A stretch of 64,000 nucleotides of DNA, taken from Sphingorhabdus sp. (GTDB taxonomy: Bacteria > Pseudomonadota > Alphaproteobacteria > Sphingomonadales > Sphingomonadaceae). This document shows positions 1-8,167 of this stretch, piece after piece; position 1 is the stretch's first letter, and the number at the start of each line of letters is the position of its first letter. The stretch covers positions 124,001 to 188,000 of the forward strand of contig JANQNO010000002.1 of the NCBI GenBank assembly GCA_028279555.1. The letters are read 5' to 3'. The notes under the pieces are model-generated. The model was not told where the DNA came from and ran no database searches. It saw nothing but the letters and a program-made list of their open reading frames with translations. The position numbers and the translations under genes were made by a program.

Positions 1-1
1 G

Positions 2-1729
2 CAGCGCGGCGAAGGCGTGCACCGGCCTAATCTCTCCTGCGGCAACCTCGCCCACGGCTTTGCTGCGAGCGGCGATGACAAGGCGGCGATCCGCTCCGGC
101 AAGGCGATGAATATCGGCATTGTCACCGCCTACAACGACATGCTCTCGGCGCATCAGCCCTATGGCCGCTATCCCGAGCAGATCAAGATATTCGCGCGCG
201 AGGCTGGCGCGACGGCGCAGGTCGCGGGCGGCGTGCCCGCCATGTGCGACGGCGTGACCCAGGGGCAGGCGGGCATGGAGCTGTCGCTCTTCAGCCGCGA
301 TGTCATTGCGATGAGCACGGCGGTGGCGCTGTCGCATGGTATGTTCGAGGCGGCGTTGCTCTTGGGCATCTGTGACAAGATCGTGCCCGGCATGCTGATC
401 GGCGCGCTGCGTTTCGGCCACCTTCCGGTGGTGCTCGTCCCCGCAGGGCCGATGCCGTCGGGGCTGGCCAACAAGGAAAAGCAGCGGGTGCGGCAGCTTT
501 ATGCCGAGGGCAAGGCGACGCGCGAGGAGCTGCTCGAGGCCGAAAGCGCCTCCTATCACGGCGCGGGCACCTGCACCTTCTATGGCACTGCCAACTCCAA
601 CCAGATGATGATGGAGATGATGGGGCTGCATATTCCAGGTTCCAGCTTCGTCAATCCGGGCAGCAAGCTGCGGCAGGAGTTGACCCGCGCGGCGGTTCAC
701 CGCGTGGCGGAAATCGGCTGGGATGGCGGCGATTACCGGCCGCTTGGCCATTGCATCGATGAAAAGGCGATTGTGAATGCGATTGCCGGGCTTCTGGCGA
801 CTGGCGGATCGACCAACCATTTCATCCATATCCCCGCCATCGCCCGCGCGGCAGGTATCCTGGTCGACTGGGACGATATGGACCAGCTGTCGTCGATCGT
901 GCCGCTGATCGCCAGCGTCTACCCCAACGGGGCCGGCGATGTGAATTACTTCCATGCTGCAGGCGGCATGGGTTTCGTTATCCGCGAGCTGCTTGATGCC
1001 GGTCTCGCCCACGGCGACATAAGGACCGTCTATGGCGGCTCGCTCGCCGATGGAGTGAAGGAAGCGAAGCTGGAGGGCGACGCGCTTACCTTCGAGGATG
1101 CGCTAGCCGAGAGCCGCGATGAAAAGCTGCTGCGTCCCGTGTCCGCCCCGTTCCAGGCCGAAGGCGGGCTGAAATTGCTGGCAGGCAATCTCGGGCGATC
1201 GACGATGAAAATCAGCGCTGTAGCACGCGAGCGCTGGACAACCGAAGCGCCGGCGCGCCTATTCGATGATCAGAATGACGTTGTCGCGGCCTTCAAGGCG
1301 GGCGAGCTCGACAGGGATGTGGTCATCGTGCTGCGTTTTCAGGGGCCCGCGGCGAACGGCATGCCCGAGCTTCACAAGCTGACTTCCCCGCTCGGCGTGT
1401 TGCAGGATCGCGGGCACAGGGTCGCTCTGGTAACAGACGGTCGCATGTCGGGCGCGAGTGGGAAGATACCGGCTGCGATTCACTGCTCGCCAGAAACATT
1501 GAAAGATGGCCCGCTGGGCAAACTGCGCGATGGCGATATCGTTCGGGTATGCGCCGAAAAGGGCGAGCTGGAAGCGCTGGTCGATGCCGCCGAATGGGAT
1601 AAACGCAGTCAGGCGGATGCGCCCGCCGCCGCCCTTGGTACCGGCCGCGAGCTGTTTGCGATGATGCGCGCGCATGCGTCGCCGGCTGAAGAGGGCGGAT
1701 CGGCGATGCTGCAGCAGGCCAGATTGTGA
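2..1729 (+). CDS. edd: 6-phosphogluconate dehydratase (Edd), 5' end outside window
   Basis: Dehydrates 6-phosphogluconate to 2-keto-3-deoxy-6-phosphogluconate, the first committed step of the Entner-Doudoroff pathway; a cytosolic IlvD/Edd-family iron-sulfur enzyme. The visible part follows E. coli Edd closely: [65 protein letters not shown] and [19 protein letters not shown], including the cysteines expected to hold the cluster. The frame is open to the left edge (GTG at 17 is only internal), and about 30-40 N-terminal residues of the usual ~600 are missing, so the true start lies outside. The stop overlaps the GTG of the glucokinase remnant by 4 bases (GTGA), as in a translationally coupled operon. 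Confidence 0.97.
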   Translation, partial: QRGEGVHRPNLSCGNLAHGFAASGDDKAAIRSGKAMNIGIVTAYNDMLSAHQPYGRYPEQIKIFAREAGATAQVAGGVPAMCDGVTQGQAGMELSLFSRDVIAMSTAVALSHGMFEAALLLGICDKIVPGMLIGALRFGHLPVVLVPAGPMPSGLANKEKQRVRQLYAEGKATREELLEAESASYHGAGTCTFYGTANSNQMMMEMMGLHIPGSSFVNPGSKLRQELTRAAVHRVAEIGWDGGDYRPLGHCIDEKAIVNAIAGLLATGGSTNHFIHIPAIARAAGILVDWDDMDQLSSIVPLIASVYPNGAGDVNYFHAAGGMGFVIRELLDAGLAHGDIRTVYGGSLADGVKEAKLEGDALTFEDALAESRDEKLLRPVSAPFQAEGGLKLLAGNLGRSTMKISAVARERWTTEAPARLFDDQNDVVAAFKAGELDRDVVIVLRFQGPAANGMPELHKLTSPLGVLQDRGHRVALVTDGRMSGASGKIPAAIHCSPETLKDGPLGKLRDGDIVRVCAEKGELEALVDAAEWDKRSQADAPAAALGTGRELFAMMRAHASPAEEGGSAMLQQARL

Positions 1730-1959
1730 GCCGAATGCGCGAGATCATCGTTGCGGATATTGGCGGTACACACGCCCGCTTCGCCATTGCGCAAATCGAG
1801 GATGGCAAGGTCAGCGGTCTCGATAACATCATTAAGATGCGCGCCAGCGATCACGCTAGCCTGCAGATTGCGTGGGAGGTCTATGGCGAGCAGCTTGAGA
1901 GGGATATGCCGCGCGAAGCATCGATCGCGGTGGCGTTCTTTAAGGAGCACGGAAAATGA
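1726..1959 (+). pseudogene. glk: Truncated glucokinase (N-terminal fragment)
   Basis: The first ~65 codons give a typical ROK/Glk-type N-terminus with the phosphate-binding motif VADIGGTHARFAIA, ending at EASIAVAFF. Glucokinases of this type are ~320 residues, so four fifths of the enzyme, including the catalytic Asp and the sugar site, are absent. The frame then runs through FKEHGK to a stop at 1957. That last stretch (aaggagcacggaaa before ATG at 1957) looks like the ribosome-binding site of a further gene, whose own frame stops after six codons (MSAEKL). A deletion joining glk to the start of a lost downstream gene is the simplest reading. Bases 1960-2050 hold no gene. The fragment is unlikely to be active. 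Confidence 0.8.
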
Positions 1960-2050
1960 GCGCCGAGAAGCTTTGACGCATGCCCGTCATTTGCAAGCCT
2001 CTAGCCGTCTGTATAGGCTGCCGCTGTGAGAGGATGGAAAGGAGGCGATC

Positions 2051-2956
2051 ATGGGTCAGCTTAAATATCTGCCTGCGAATGTCAGCAAACAGGCGCTCTG
2101 CGAAGTTATCGCGAACGACGGCGCGGCGATCATCGAGGGCGTGCTCGAGGCCGATAGCCTGTCGGCTTTGAAGTCAGAAATCATGCCCTATGTCGACGCC
2201 ACCGATGTGGGCCGTGACGATTTTACCGGGCGGCATACGACGCGCACGGGTGCATTGGTCGCGCGCTCGGCGGCCTGCCGCGAACTGGTTATGAATGATC
2301 TGATACTGGGCGCAGCGCGGCAGTTTTTGACACCCTATTGCGAGCGTATCCAGCTCCATTTGACGCAGGTTATTCGCATCATGCCGGGGCAGGAAAAACA
2401 GCCGCTGCACCGCGACCGTCTCGCCTGGGGCGGCTTCATTCCCGAGACGATAGAGCCGCAATTCAACACCATCTGGGCGGTCAGCGACTTCACGCAGGAA
2501 AATGGCGCGACGCAGATCGTACCAAGATCGAACAAATGGCCCAGCGACCGGAAGGCGAGCTCTAAGCAGATCGAATATGCCGAGATGGCGGCAGGCTCGG
2601 TGCTCGTCTATTCGGGCAGCGTCATCCATGGCGGCGGCGCGAATGTTTCCGGCAAAGACCGCATCGGCATCAACAATACCTATGCGCTCGGCTGGCTCCG
2701 GCAGGAGGAAAACCAGTATCTCTCCTGTCCGCCCTCCATCGCCAAACACTTCACGCCCGAGTTGCGCGACCTGCTCGGCTATACGATGGGGAGCTATGCG
2801 CTCGGCTATTTTACGCCGCCGACGGGACCCGGCGAGAATCCCGAGGTTATTCCGCCCGAGTTCATTTTTACCGGCAAGGCCGGAAGCTGGGGCGCGGATC
2901 TTTATGAAAGCGTGAGCGAGCGCGTGCGCGAACAGATGGGAGAGGAAGCCGGTTAG
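2051..2956 (+). CDS. Phytanoyl-CoA dioxygenase (PhyH) family protein
   Basis: A 301-residue protein of the PhyH family: Fe(II)/2-oxoglutarate-dependent oxygenases of the cupin-like jelly-roll fold that hydroxylate small or CoA-bound substrates. The iron triad is visible as H120-x-D122 (QPLHRDRLAWGG) and the distal H193 (SGSVIHGGGANVS), and R204 (KDRIGIN) is placed to bind 2-oxoglutarate. There is no signal peptide. The start is well supported by AAGGAGG seven bases upstream of ATG. The stop directly abuts the stop of the convergent hydrolase gene. The substrate cannot be told from sequence. Confidence 0.88.
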   Translation: MGQLKYLPANVSKQALCEVIANDGAAIIEGVLEADSLSALKSEIMPYVDATDVGRDDFTGRHTTRTGALVARSAACRELVMNDLILGAARQFLTPYCERIQLHLTQVIRIMPGQEKQPLHRDRLAWGGFIPETIEPQFNTIWAVSDFTQENGATQIVPRSNKWPSDRKASSKQIEYAEMAAGSVLVYSGSVIHGGGANVSGKDRIGINNTYALGWLRQEENQYLSCPPSIAKHFTPELRDLLGYTMGSYALGYFTPPTGPGENPEVIPPEFIFTGKAGSWGADLYESVSERVREQMGEEAG

Positions 2957-3871
2957 CTAGCCCAGCCATTCCTCCATGATCGCGTTGACCTTTTCGGGCG
3001 CCTCCTGCTGCACCCAGTGCGACACGCCCGGCAGGCGGTGCACCTCGATATTGGGGACCCACTCCTCCGTCCCCATGCTGCAATGGATGTTGAGCGCTTT
3101 ATCAACTTCGCCCCAGATCATCAGCGTCGGCGTGCCGATGCGCCCCTCGCCAATATCGACGAGATGGCGGTGGCGCATCAGGGCGCGGTAATAGTTGATC
3201 ATGGCGGTGATAGCGCCGGGGCGCTGTGCCGCATGCGCATAAACCTGCAGTTCTTCTTCGCCAAAATTGCTGTCGTCGAGCGCCATGTTGGAGAAGGCCT
3301 GTTTGACCCGCTGCGCGCCATTTCGCGTAAGCAATCTCTCGGGCAATCCGGGAAGCTGGAAAAAGAAGATATACCAGCTTTTCCAGAATTGCCGCCATTT
3401 CCGGATTTCGCGTTCCCCAACCTTGGGGTGTGGAACATTCATGACTACCAGCCTGTCGATCGGCCGCAATTTGAGTGCGGCAAAATACCAGGCGACAATG
3501 GCACCCCAGTCATGCGCGACGAGCATGATTTCACGCGTGGGACTTTCCTTCCGTGCGGCATCGATCAGGGCGGCGACATCGGCGGTCAGATGATCGAGCG
3601 CATAGGCGCGGATTCCAGCCGGGCGCTCGCTCTCTCCATAGCCGCGCATATTGGGTGCCCAGACCCGCCAGCCACCTTCGGCGAGCATGGGCATCTGGAA
3701 CCGCCAGCTATAATTCAGTTCCGGAAATCCATGCAGGCAAATGGCGAGCCTGTCTGAGCCGGGAGGCCCGCATTCGGCCAGGTCGAACCACAGGCCATTG
3801 GCATGGATAAACCGTCTTGAAATTCCCTGATCCCGTGCACCAGGCCAACCAGCTTGGTCTGGAACGCGCAT
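2957..3871 (-). CDS. Alpha/beta hydrolase, epoxide-hydrolase-like
   Basis: A 304-residue alpha/beta-hydrolase. HGFPE (H47-P50) forms the oxyanion-hole loop and VAHDWG (D121) is the nucleophile elbow with Asp, as in soluble epoxide hydrolases and haloalkane dehalogenases. An acid residue lies in IWGEVDKA, and the catalytic His is in GVSHWVQQEAPE near the C-terminus. The cap-domain motif YYRAL carries a tyrosine of the kind epoxide hydrolases use to polarise the epoxide, so this activity is preferred over dehalogenation. There is no signal peptide. An AAGGA site precedes the ATG at 3871. The 147-base gap to divergent phaC contains a short inverted repeat (GTCCC-AATAC-GGGAC at about 3899-3913). 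Confidence 0.85.
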   Translation of the reverse strand: MRVPDQAGWPGARDQGISRRFIHANGLWFDLAECGPPGSDRLAICLHGFPELNYSWRFQMPMLAEGGWRVWAPNMRGYGESERPAGIRAYALDHLTADVAALIDAARKESPTREIMLVAHDWGAIVAWYFAALKLRPIDRLVVMNVPHPKVGEREIRKWRQFWKSWYIFFFQLPGLPERLLTRNGAQRVKQAFSNMALDDSNFGEEELQVYAHAAQRPGAITAMINYYRALMRHRHLVDIGEGRIGTPTLMIWGEVDKALNIHCSMGTEEWVPNIEVHRLPGVSHWVQQEAPEKVNAIMEEWLG

Positions 3872-4018
3872 TTCGAATCCTTTTTCACAACGCTTTTTGT
3901 CCCAATACGGGACGCAAGATAAAAGTCTAGTAAAATGAGGTATTTGTAAGAAGATTGACTCGGCACACCATCAGGCGCAATCTGCCTGAGGAGCCTGGGA
4001 TTGAGATTGGGAGCAATA

Positions 4019-5761
4019 ATGGCCAAGAGCGACAGCAAGAAAAAGGGCAAGAAGGACAAGAAAGAAACAAGAGCGGCGTTCAATTTCGGCGGTTTCGATG
4101 CTGCCAATGAAGCAACCGGAGCGCTCGGACCGCTGGCGGGGCTGGCACGCGAGGATTTCGCGGGCGCGGTTGGCGTGATGTTGCGGCAAACCGCCGCACA
4201 GCCAGATGTGGCCTTCAAGGCAATGAGCGGCTTCAGCGAAGATGTCGTCAAGATCATGACCGGACAATCCGATCTCGCGCCCGACCCGAAAGACAAAAGA
4301 TTCAAAGACCCCGCTTGGCAATTCAATCCCTTTTTCAAGGCCGGTGCACAATATTATCTTGCAGTGCAAAAGGGCATCAAGGACTGGGTCGACGACCTGG
4401 AAATGGACGCGATCGAAAAGGACCGCGCCAATTTTGTCAGCCAGATGATCATCGATGCTCTGGCACCGACCAACACGCTGATCGGCAATCCGACGGCGCA
4501 GAAGATGGTTGTCGATTCAGGCGGGCTCTCGCTTATCAAAGGCCTGAAGAACGCCTATGACGACATGACCAAGAATGATTTTATGGTCAGCCAGGTCGAC
4601 AAGAAGCCATTCAAGCTGGGTGAGAATGTCGCCACTGCCAAAGGTGCCGTTGTCTATCGCGACGAGATGATGGAGCTGATCCACTATGCACCAACCACGG
4701 ACGAGGTCTATGCCATTCCGCAACTGACCATCCCGCCGCAGATCAACAAAATGTATATCAACGACCTGACGCCGGAAAAAAGCGTGGTCAAATGGCAAAC
4801 CGACAATGGCATTCAGCCATTCGTTATCAGCTGGAAAAACCCGCAGGAAGATGATCCGCAATGGGATATGGCCGACTATGTCGATGGTTGCATCCGCGCG
4901 CTCGATGTCATCGAGGAAATTACCGGCAGCAAGACGATCAATGTCTCGGGTGCCTGCTCGGGCGGGCAGACCATGTCGATCATGCTCTCCAAGCTGGCCG
5001 ATGCCGGCGACAAGCGGGTTGGCTGCGTGACCATGATGGTCTGCGTGCTGGAGCCCAAGCAGGGCGATACAGAGGTGAGCAGCATGGTCAGCGACAACGG
5101 CATCGCCCTGGCGCGGCAGCGTGCGCAGAAGAAAAAGCTGATACCGGGAACAGACATGGCGCGCGGCTTTGCCTGGCTGAGGCCCAACGATCTCATCTGG
5201 GGCTATGTGATCAACAACTATCTGCTTGGTATGGACCCGCCGGCTTTCGATATTCTCTTCTGGAATGCCGATGCGACCAACCTGTCGACGGCGCTGCTCC
5301 TCGATTTCCTCGACCTGTTCGAGGCCAATGCCTACAAAGAGGCTGGCTCGTTCCAGATTGCGGATCACACGCTCGATCTCACCAAGGTGAAGAGCGACAT
5401 GTTCATCCTTGGCGGAACGACGGATCACATCACGCCTTGGCATGCCTGCTATCGCTCGACGCAGCTATTCGGCGGCAAAAATATAGAATTCGTGCTTTCG
5501 CAGGCTGGGCATATGCAGGCGATCCTTAACCCGCCGGGCAATCCCAAGGCGAAATTCTGGCGTTACACAAAAGGCAAGAAAGCCCCCGCCTCGGTCGAGA
5601 AATTCATGGAGAATACCGAGGAAGTTGCCGGCAGTTGGTGGCCCTACTGGATTGAATGGTTGCAGGCACGTGCCGGCAAGAAAATCGCTGCACCGAAAAA
5701 TGTGGGCAGCAAGAAGCACAAGGCGCAGGAAGCTGCGCCAGGGCTTTATGTGCTGGATTGA
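4019..5761 (+). CDS. phaC: Poly(3-hydroxyalkanoate) synthase PhaC
   Basis: Polymerises (R)-3-hydroxyacyl-CoA into polyhydroxyalkanoate at the granule surface. The catalytic triad is clear: Cys313 in the lipase-like box GACSGG, Asp469 in GGTTDHITPW and His498 in AGHMQAILNPPGNPKA. The GACSGG box and the ILNPPGNPKA signature resemble pseudomonad class II (medium-chain) synthases more than the Cupriavidus class I enzyme, which is my inference. The start at 4019 (MAKSD) follows GGGAG; a TTG at 4001 in the same frame is less likely. The first ~17 residues are Lys-rich (KKKGKKDKK), as in the downstream depolymerase. Length is 580 residues, normal for the family. phaZ lies 2.4 kb downstream on the same strand. 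Confidence 0.93.
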   Translation: MAKSDSKKKGKKDKKETRAAFNFGGFDAANEATGALGPLAGLAREDFAGAVGVMLRQTAAQPDVAFKAMSGFSEDVVKIMTGQSDLAPDPKDKRFKDPAWQFNPFFKAGAQYYLAVQKGIKDWVDDLEMDAIEKDRANFVSQMIIDALAPTNTLIGNPTAQKMVVDSGGLSLIKGLKNAYDDMTKNDFMVSQVDKKPFKLGENVATAKGAVVYRDEMMELIHYAPTTDEVYAIPQLTIPPQINKMYINDLTPEKSVVKWQTDNGIQPFVISWKNPQEDDPQWDMADYVDGCIRALDVIEEITGSKTINVSGACSGGQTMSIMLSKLADAGDKRVGCVTMMVCVLEPKQGDTEVSSMVSDNGIALARQRAQKKKLIPGTDMARGFAWLRPNDLIWGYVINNYLLGMDPPAFDILFWNADATNLSTALLLDFLDLFEANAYKEAGSFQIADHTLDLTKVKSDMFILGGTTDHITPWHACYRSTQLFGGKNIEFVLSQAGHMQAILNPPGNPKAKFWRYTKGKKAPASVEKFMENTEEVAGSWWPYWIEWLQARAGKKIAAPKNVGSKKHKAQEAAPGLYVLD

Positions 5762-5771
5762 ACTTTGTTGG

Positions 5772-7376
5772 TCAATCCAACTCGGAAATGGCAAGTTCAA
5801 CGGCTTTCAAGGCATTGACCCGCCCAAAACCATAGTAGTGACTATGCCCGCTAGCGTCATAATTTCCGTTTCTCGGATCAATGCGTTGGCAGCTTTTGGC
5901 AAGGAAGGTGCGGATCTTTTTTCGATCAAGATCGGGGTTTTTCTCTAGCATTAGTGCTATGGTCCCTGCCACACCGGGGCAGGCACTTGATGTCCCCCCA
6001 AAAGTGGCCGTGTAGTCACCCAACTGATCCCCTCTTGCGGTGTCGCCGGGGTTATATCCTGAATAGCCTCGCCGATCTGTTGTCCAAATTCCACGCGTCA
6101 GAGGATTCGGATGGTTGGCAGGAGGAAATGCGAAATCATTGCTTGGAAAGCAGCAAAAAATGGCGTTCCCGAAATCACTGTAGATGCTGCGCTTGCTTCT
6201 GTCGTTGCTTGCCGCGATGGCAAGAACCTTCTCATGTGAAGCATAGCCATCATATTTAACATCTTCATTTCCGTTTCCAGCTGCAAACAGGATAATGCAT
6301 CCTTTTCCATCACGGCCATGCTCCGCTGCGTAGTCGATGGCTAGGCGAGTTGAAGCGGGAATTGGCCAGTAATGACGTCTTTCGTCGGGGCGCGTCCAAT
6401 TTCCGTCTGGCGGCCCCCAACTGCAAGAGATAACATCGGCCCCTTTTTTTGCTGCCCAATATATCGCTTCTGCTTCATCGAGAGAGCCTAGATTTGAGGC
6501 GAGCCGAATCGGCATCAGCCTGGCGGCCGGAGCGACGCCACTTGCTCCATGGCGCCCTGCGCCGCATGCGACACCAGCACAAGCTGTTCCATGGTCTTCG
6601 TCGTAATATTTGGGCCGGGGGTCTGCGTTTCGCCGCGTCGCGTCTCTCGGTGCTACGATCTTTCTTCTGGTTCCGAATTCGGGATGATCGACATCCACTC
6701 CGTCATCAATAATCGCGATTACAGTGCCTTGGCCCTTTGCAAGTTTGTGGGCCTCCGAAACATTCGCGTGTGCGTCAATTTCGACGCCGTTTATGGTTGT
6801 TTCCTGAAGGTGCCACTGACTCCTGTAGATTTTCTTACTGACCCGGCGACGAACGATTTCGGGGTGTGCGTACTCGACGTCGGCGTGCTTGAGCAAACTC
6901 TCTGCAATTTCAAAGACGCCTTGCCCAGTTCCCTCATGAGCTTCGACGAAATAGGCATTTTCTGCATAATCCAGTTGCCGTTTTACGCCCAGGCCATTGG
7001 AAAGTATCAGTTTCCGGCATTCGTCTTCATTCAGCTCATCCTTGAACTTTATGAAGAGGTTTTCGGTGTAGACGATAGGTTGACCTGATTGCTGCTCCGT
7101 CAGGACTCGGCCGGCAAATCGAACGTCAGGCAAATTTTTCGCGTAGGATTTTGCGGAATCCACACCATTCTCGAGTCCAGCCTTAACTTTATACACACTG
7201 ACATTGGCCTCCGGGAAATCGAGGACGGGTTCGGGATCGACAACAGCAGCAGTAGGATCCGTTGCATGTGGCAAGCCCCGGCTGGCAGAGGTCTTTCTCC
7301 TTATTACAACAAACTCGTCAGATTGTTCCAGATTCACTGGCTCTTCGCTCTTGGAACCGAACCACACTTTTGGCAT
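5772..7376 (-). CDS. Subtilisin-like serine peptidase (S8), no signal peptide
   Basis: A 534-residue subtilase. The catalytic residues are Asp224 (IIDDGVDVDHPEF), His262 (DEDHGTACAG) and Ser463 (GGTSSACPGVAG), with oxyanion Asn368 (AAGNGN). Residues ~100-175 look like the prodomain that precedes many subtilases (ENLFIKFKDELNEDE... ending in YAHPEIVRRR). The N-terminus is hydrophilic, with no signal peptide or membrane segment, so the enzyme is cytosolic or exported by another route. GGAGGAG precedes the ATG, which lies inside the last codons of the upstream secreted-protein gene (59-base overlap), suggesting one transcript. Base composition is visibly lower in GC than the phaC and phaZ genes on either side, suggesting acquisition. 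The target is unknown. Confidence 0.92.
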   Translation of the reverse strand: MPKVWFGSKSEEPVNLEQSDEFVVIRRKTSASRGLPHATDPTAAVVDPEPVLDFPEANVSVYKVKAGLENGVDSAKSYAKNLPDVRFAGRVLTEQQSGQPIVYTENLFIKFKDELNEDECRKLILSNGLGVKRQLDYAENAYFVEAHEGTGQGVFEIAESLLKHADVEYAHPEIVRRRVSKKIYRSQWHLQETTINGVEIDAHANVSEAHKLAKGQGTVIAIIDDGVDVDHPEFGTRRKIVAPRDATRRNADPRPKYYDEDHGTACAGVACGAGRHGASGVAPAARLMPIRLASNLGSLDEAEAIYWAAKKGADVISCSWGPPDGNWTRPDERRHYWPIPASTRLAIDYAAEHGRDGKGCIILFAAGNGNEDVKYDGYASHEKVLAIAASNDRSKRSIYSDFGNAIFCCFPSNDFAFPPANHPNPLTRGIWTTDRRGYSGYNPGDTARGDQLGDYTATFGGTSSACPGVAGTIALMLEKNPDLDRKKIRTFLAKSCQRIDPRNGNYDASGHSHYYGFGRVNALKAVELAISELD

Positions 7377-7929
7377 TGGTCTCCTCCGTTGCTGTCGAAT
7401 CTCTAGATTGGGCGAGAATGGCAGAAAGAAGCTTGAAGTCTGTGACGATGGTCACGACTCCTCCCGAATTTACTTGGTCGTGGTTGCTAGTATTGCCGCT
7501 TGTTGATCTTGCCCTGATTGCGGCGCGGCTTGTTACCCAGCGGGCTGCGCCTTTGCGGTGGGCGGCGCAAATCCTGTAGCTCTGCCTTGTTGTCACCGCG
7601 GCTGTTCTGCGGCTGGCCCGCATCTGCAGTTGCCCGTTGACGCTGCAACCGAAAGTCAGTTCGGTTTCGATCCAGTCAGTGTTCGACCAGAGATAGGTGC
7701 CCGAAAGGGGTGCCAAGGGAATATCAACACGGTGATCGGAGAAGCTTGTGCCCGCAATAACGTGAGCGTTGTTGCCATTGCTGGTCGTTGTTGTGGCACC
7801 AACGACCACAGCTGTCCCTGAGCAACCAGAAACGGTTGTCGGATATGTATCCATTATCTGGGCCAGGGCGGGCTGTGATATTCCCCCAAGCAGAAGGACG
7901 GTTGCAAATTTGAGATGACCTAGGTGCAT
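7318..7929 (-). CDS. Small secreted protein of unknown function
   Basis: A 203-residue frame starting MHLGHLKFATVLLLGG, with a clear Sec signal peptide cleaved after ALA (PALA|QIMDTY). The first ~110 mature residues look like a small beta-rich secreted domain with two cysteines (SGCSGTAVVV, LTFGCSVNGQ), possibly a disulfide. The C-terminal ~90 residues are Arg/Ala/Thr-rich and of uncertain reality; a frameshift or earlier natural end cannot be excluded. GGGGAAG precedes the ATG. The 3' end overlaps the subtilase start, so the two are probably co-expressed. I recognise no family. A longer in-frame start upstream was rejected because the signal peptide fits this ATG. Confidence 0.55.
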   Translation of the reverse strand: MHLGHLKFATVLLLGGISQPALAQIMDTYPTTVSGCSGTAVVVGATTTTSNGNNAHVIAGTSFSDHRVDIPLAPLSGTYLWSNTDWIETELTFGCSVNGQLQMRASRRTAAVTTRQSYRICAAHRKGAARWVTSRAAIRARSTSGNTSNHDQVNSGGVVTIVTDFKLLSAILAQSRDSTATEETNAKSVVRFQERRASESGTI

Positions 7930-7931
7930 TA

Positions 7932-8013
7932 TTCTTCCCCACAAATCTGTGGGTCTTTGCCTCCCGGTTGGCGTAGAGCTGGGTCCGCAAGGCGGCAAAG
8001 ACCTCGCGCCTTG
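7932..8013 (-). promoter_or_regulatory. Structured leader before the secreted-protein gene
   Basis: Directly upstream of the ATG at 7929 is a perfect 6-bp hairpin at 7938-7953 (CCCACA, loop, TGTGGG) whose 3' arm overlaps the ribosome-binding site. Further upstream a perfect 10-bp inverted repeat, GGTCTTTGCC at about 7952-7961 and GGCAAAGACC at about 7994-8003, encloses a GC-rich region. Together they could form a folded 5' leader that controls access to the start. This is seen in sequence; a regulatory role is inference, and it does not match a riboswitch class that I know. Confidence 0.35.
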
Positions 8014-8167
8014 GTCGTAAATCCCGCCGGAAAGGTTCGACAGAAAGGTATATTTCCCGGAAAGAGACGCTGCCTGCGGTCTGAAACGCAGCTTTCCCTT
8101 GCATTGCGTCAAGCTGACTCTAGTGTAAGCAAAGCGACCGGGTAGACAGGGACAGGGACAGGGATAT

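Noticed and set aside
1973-2020. Sigma-70 promoter for the PhyH gene (TTGACG or TTGCAA with TATAGG)
   Set aside because: No pair has the normal 16-18 base spacing; too weak to annotate.
4517-5443. 308-codon minus-strand frame inside phaC
   Set aside because: Antisense shadow of a gene whose catalytic residues are all present.
7932-8060. Cyclic-di-GMP (GEMM) riboswitch upstream of the secreted protein
   Set aside because: GGCAAAGACC recalls a conserved GEMM word, but the spacing, second helix and tetraloop receptor pattern do not match the class; kept only as an unclassified structured leader.
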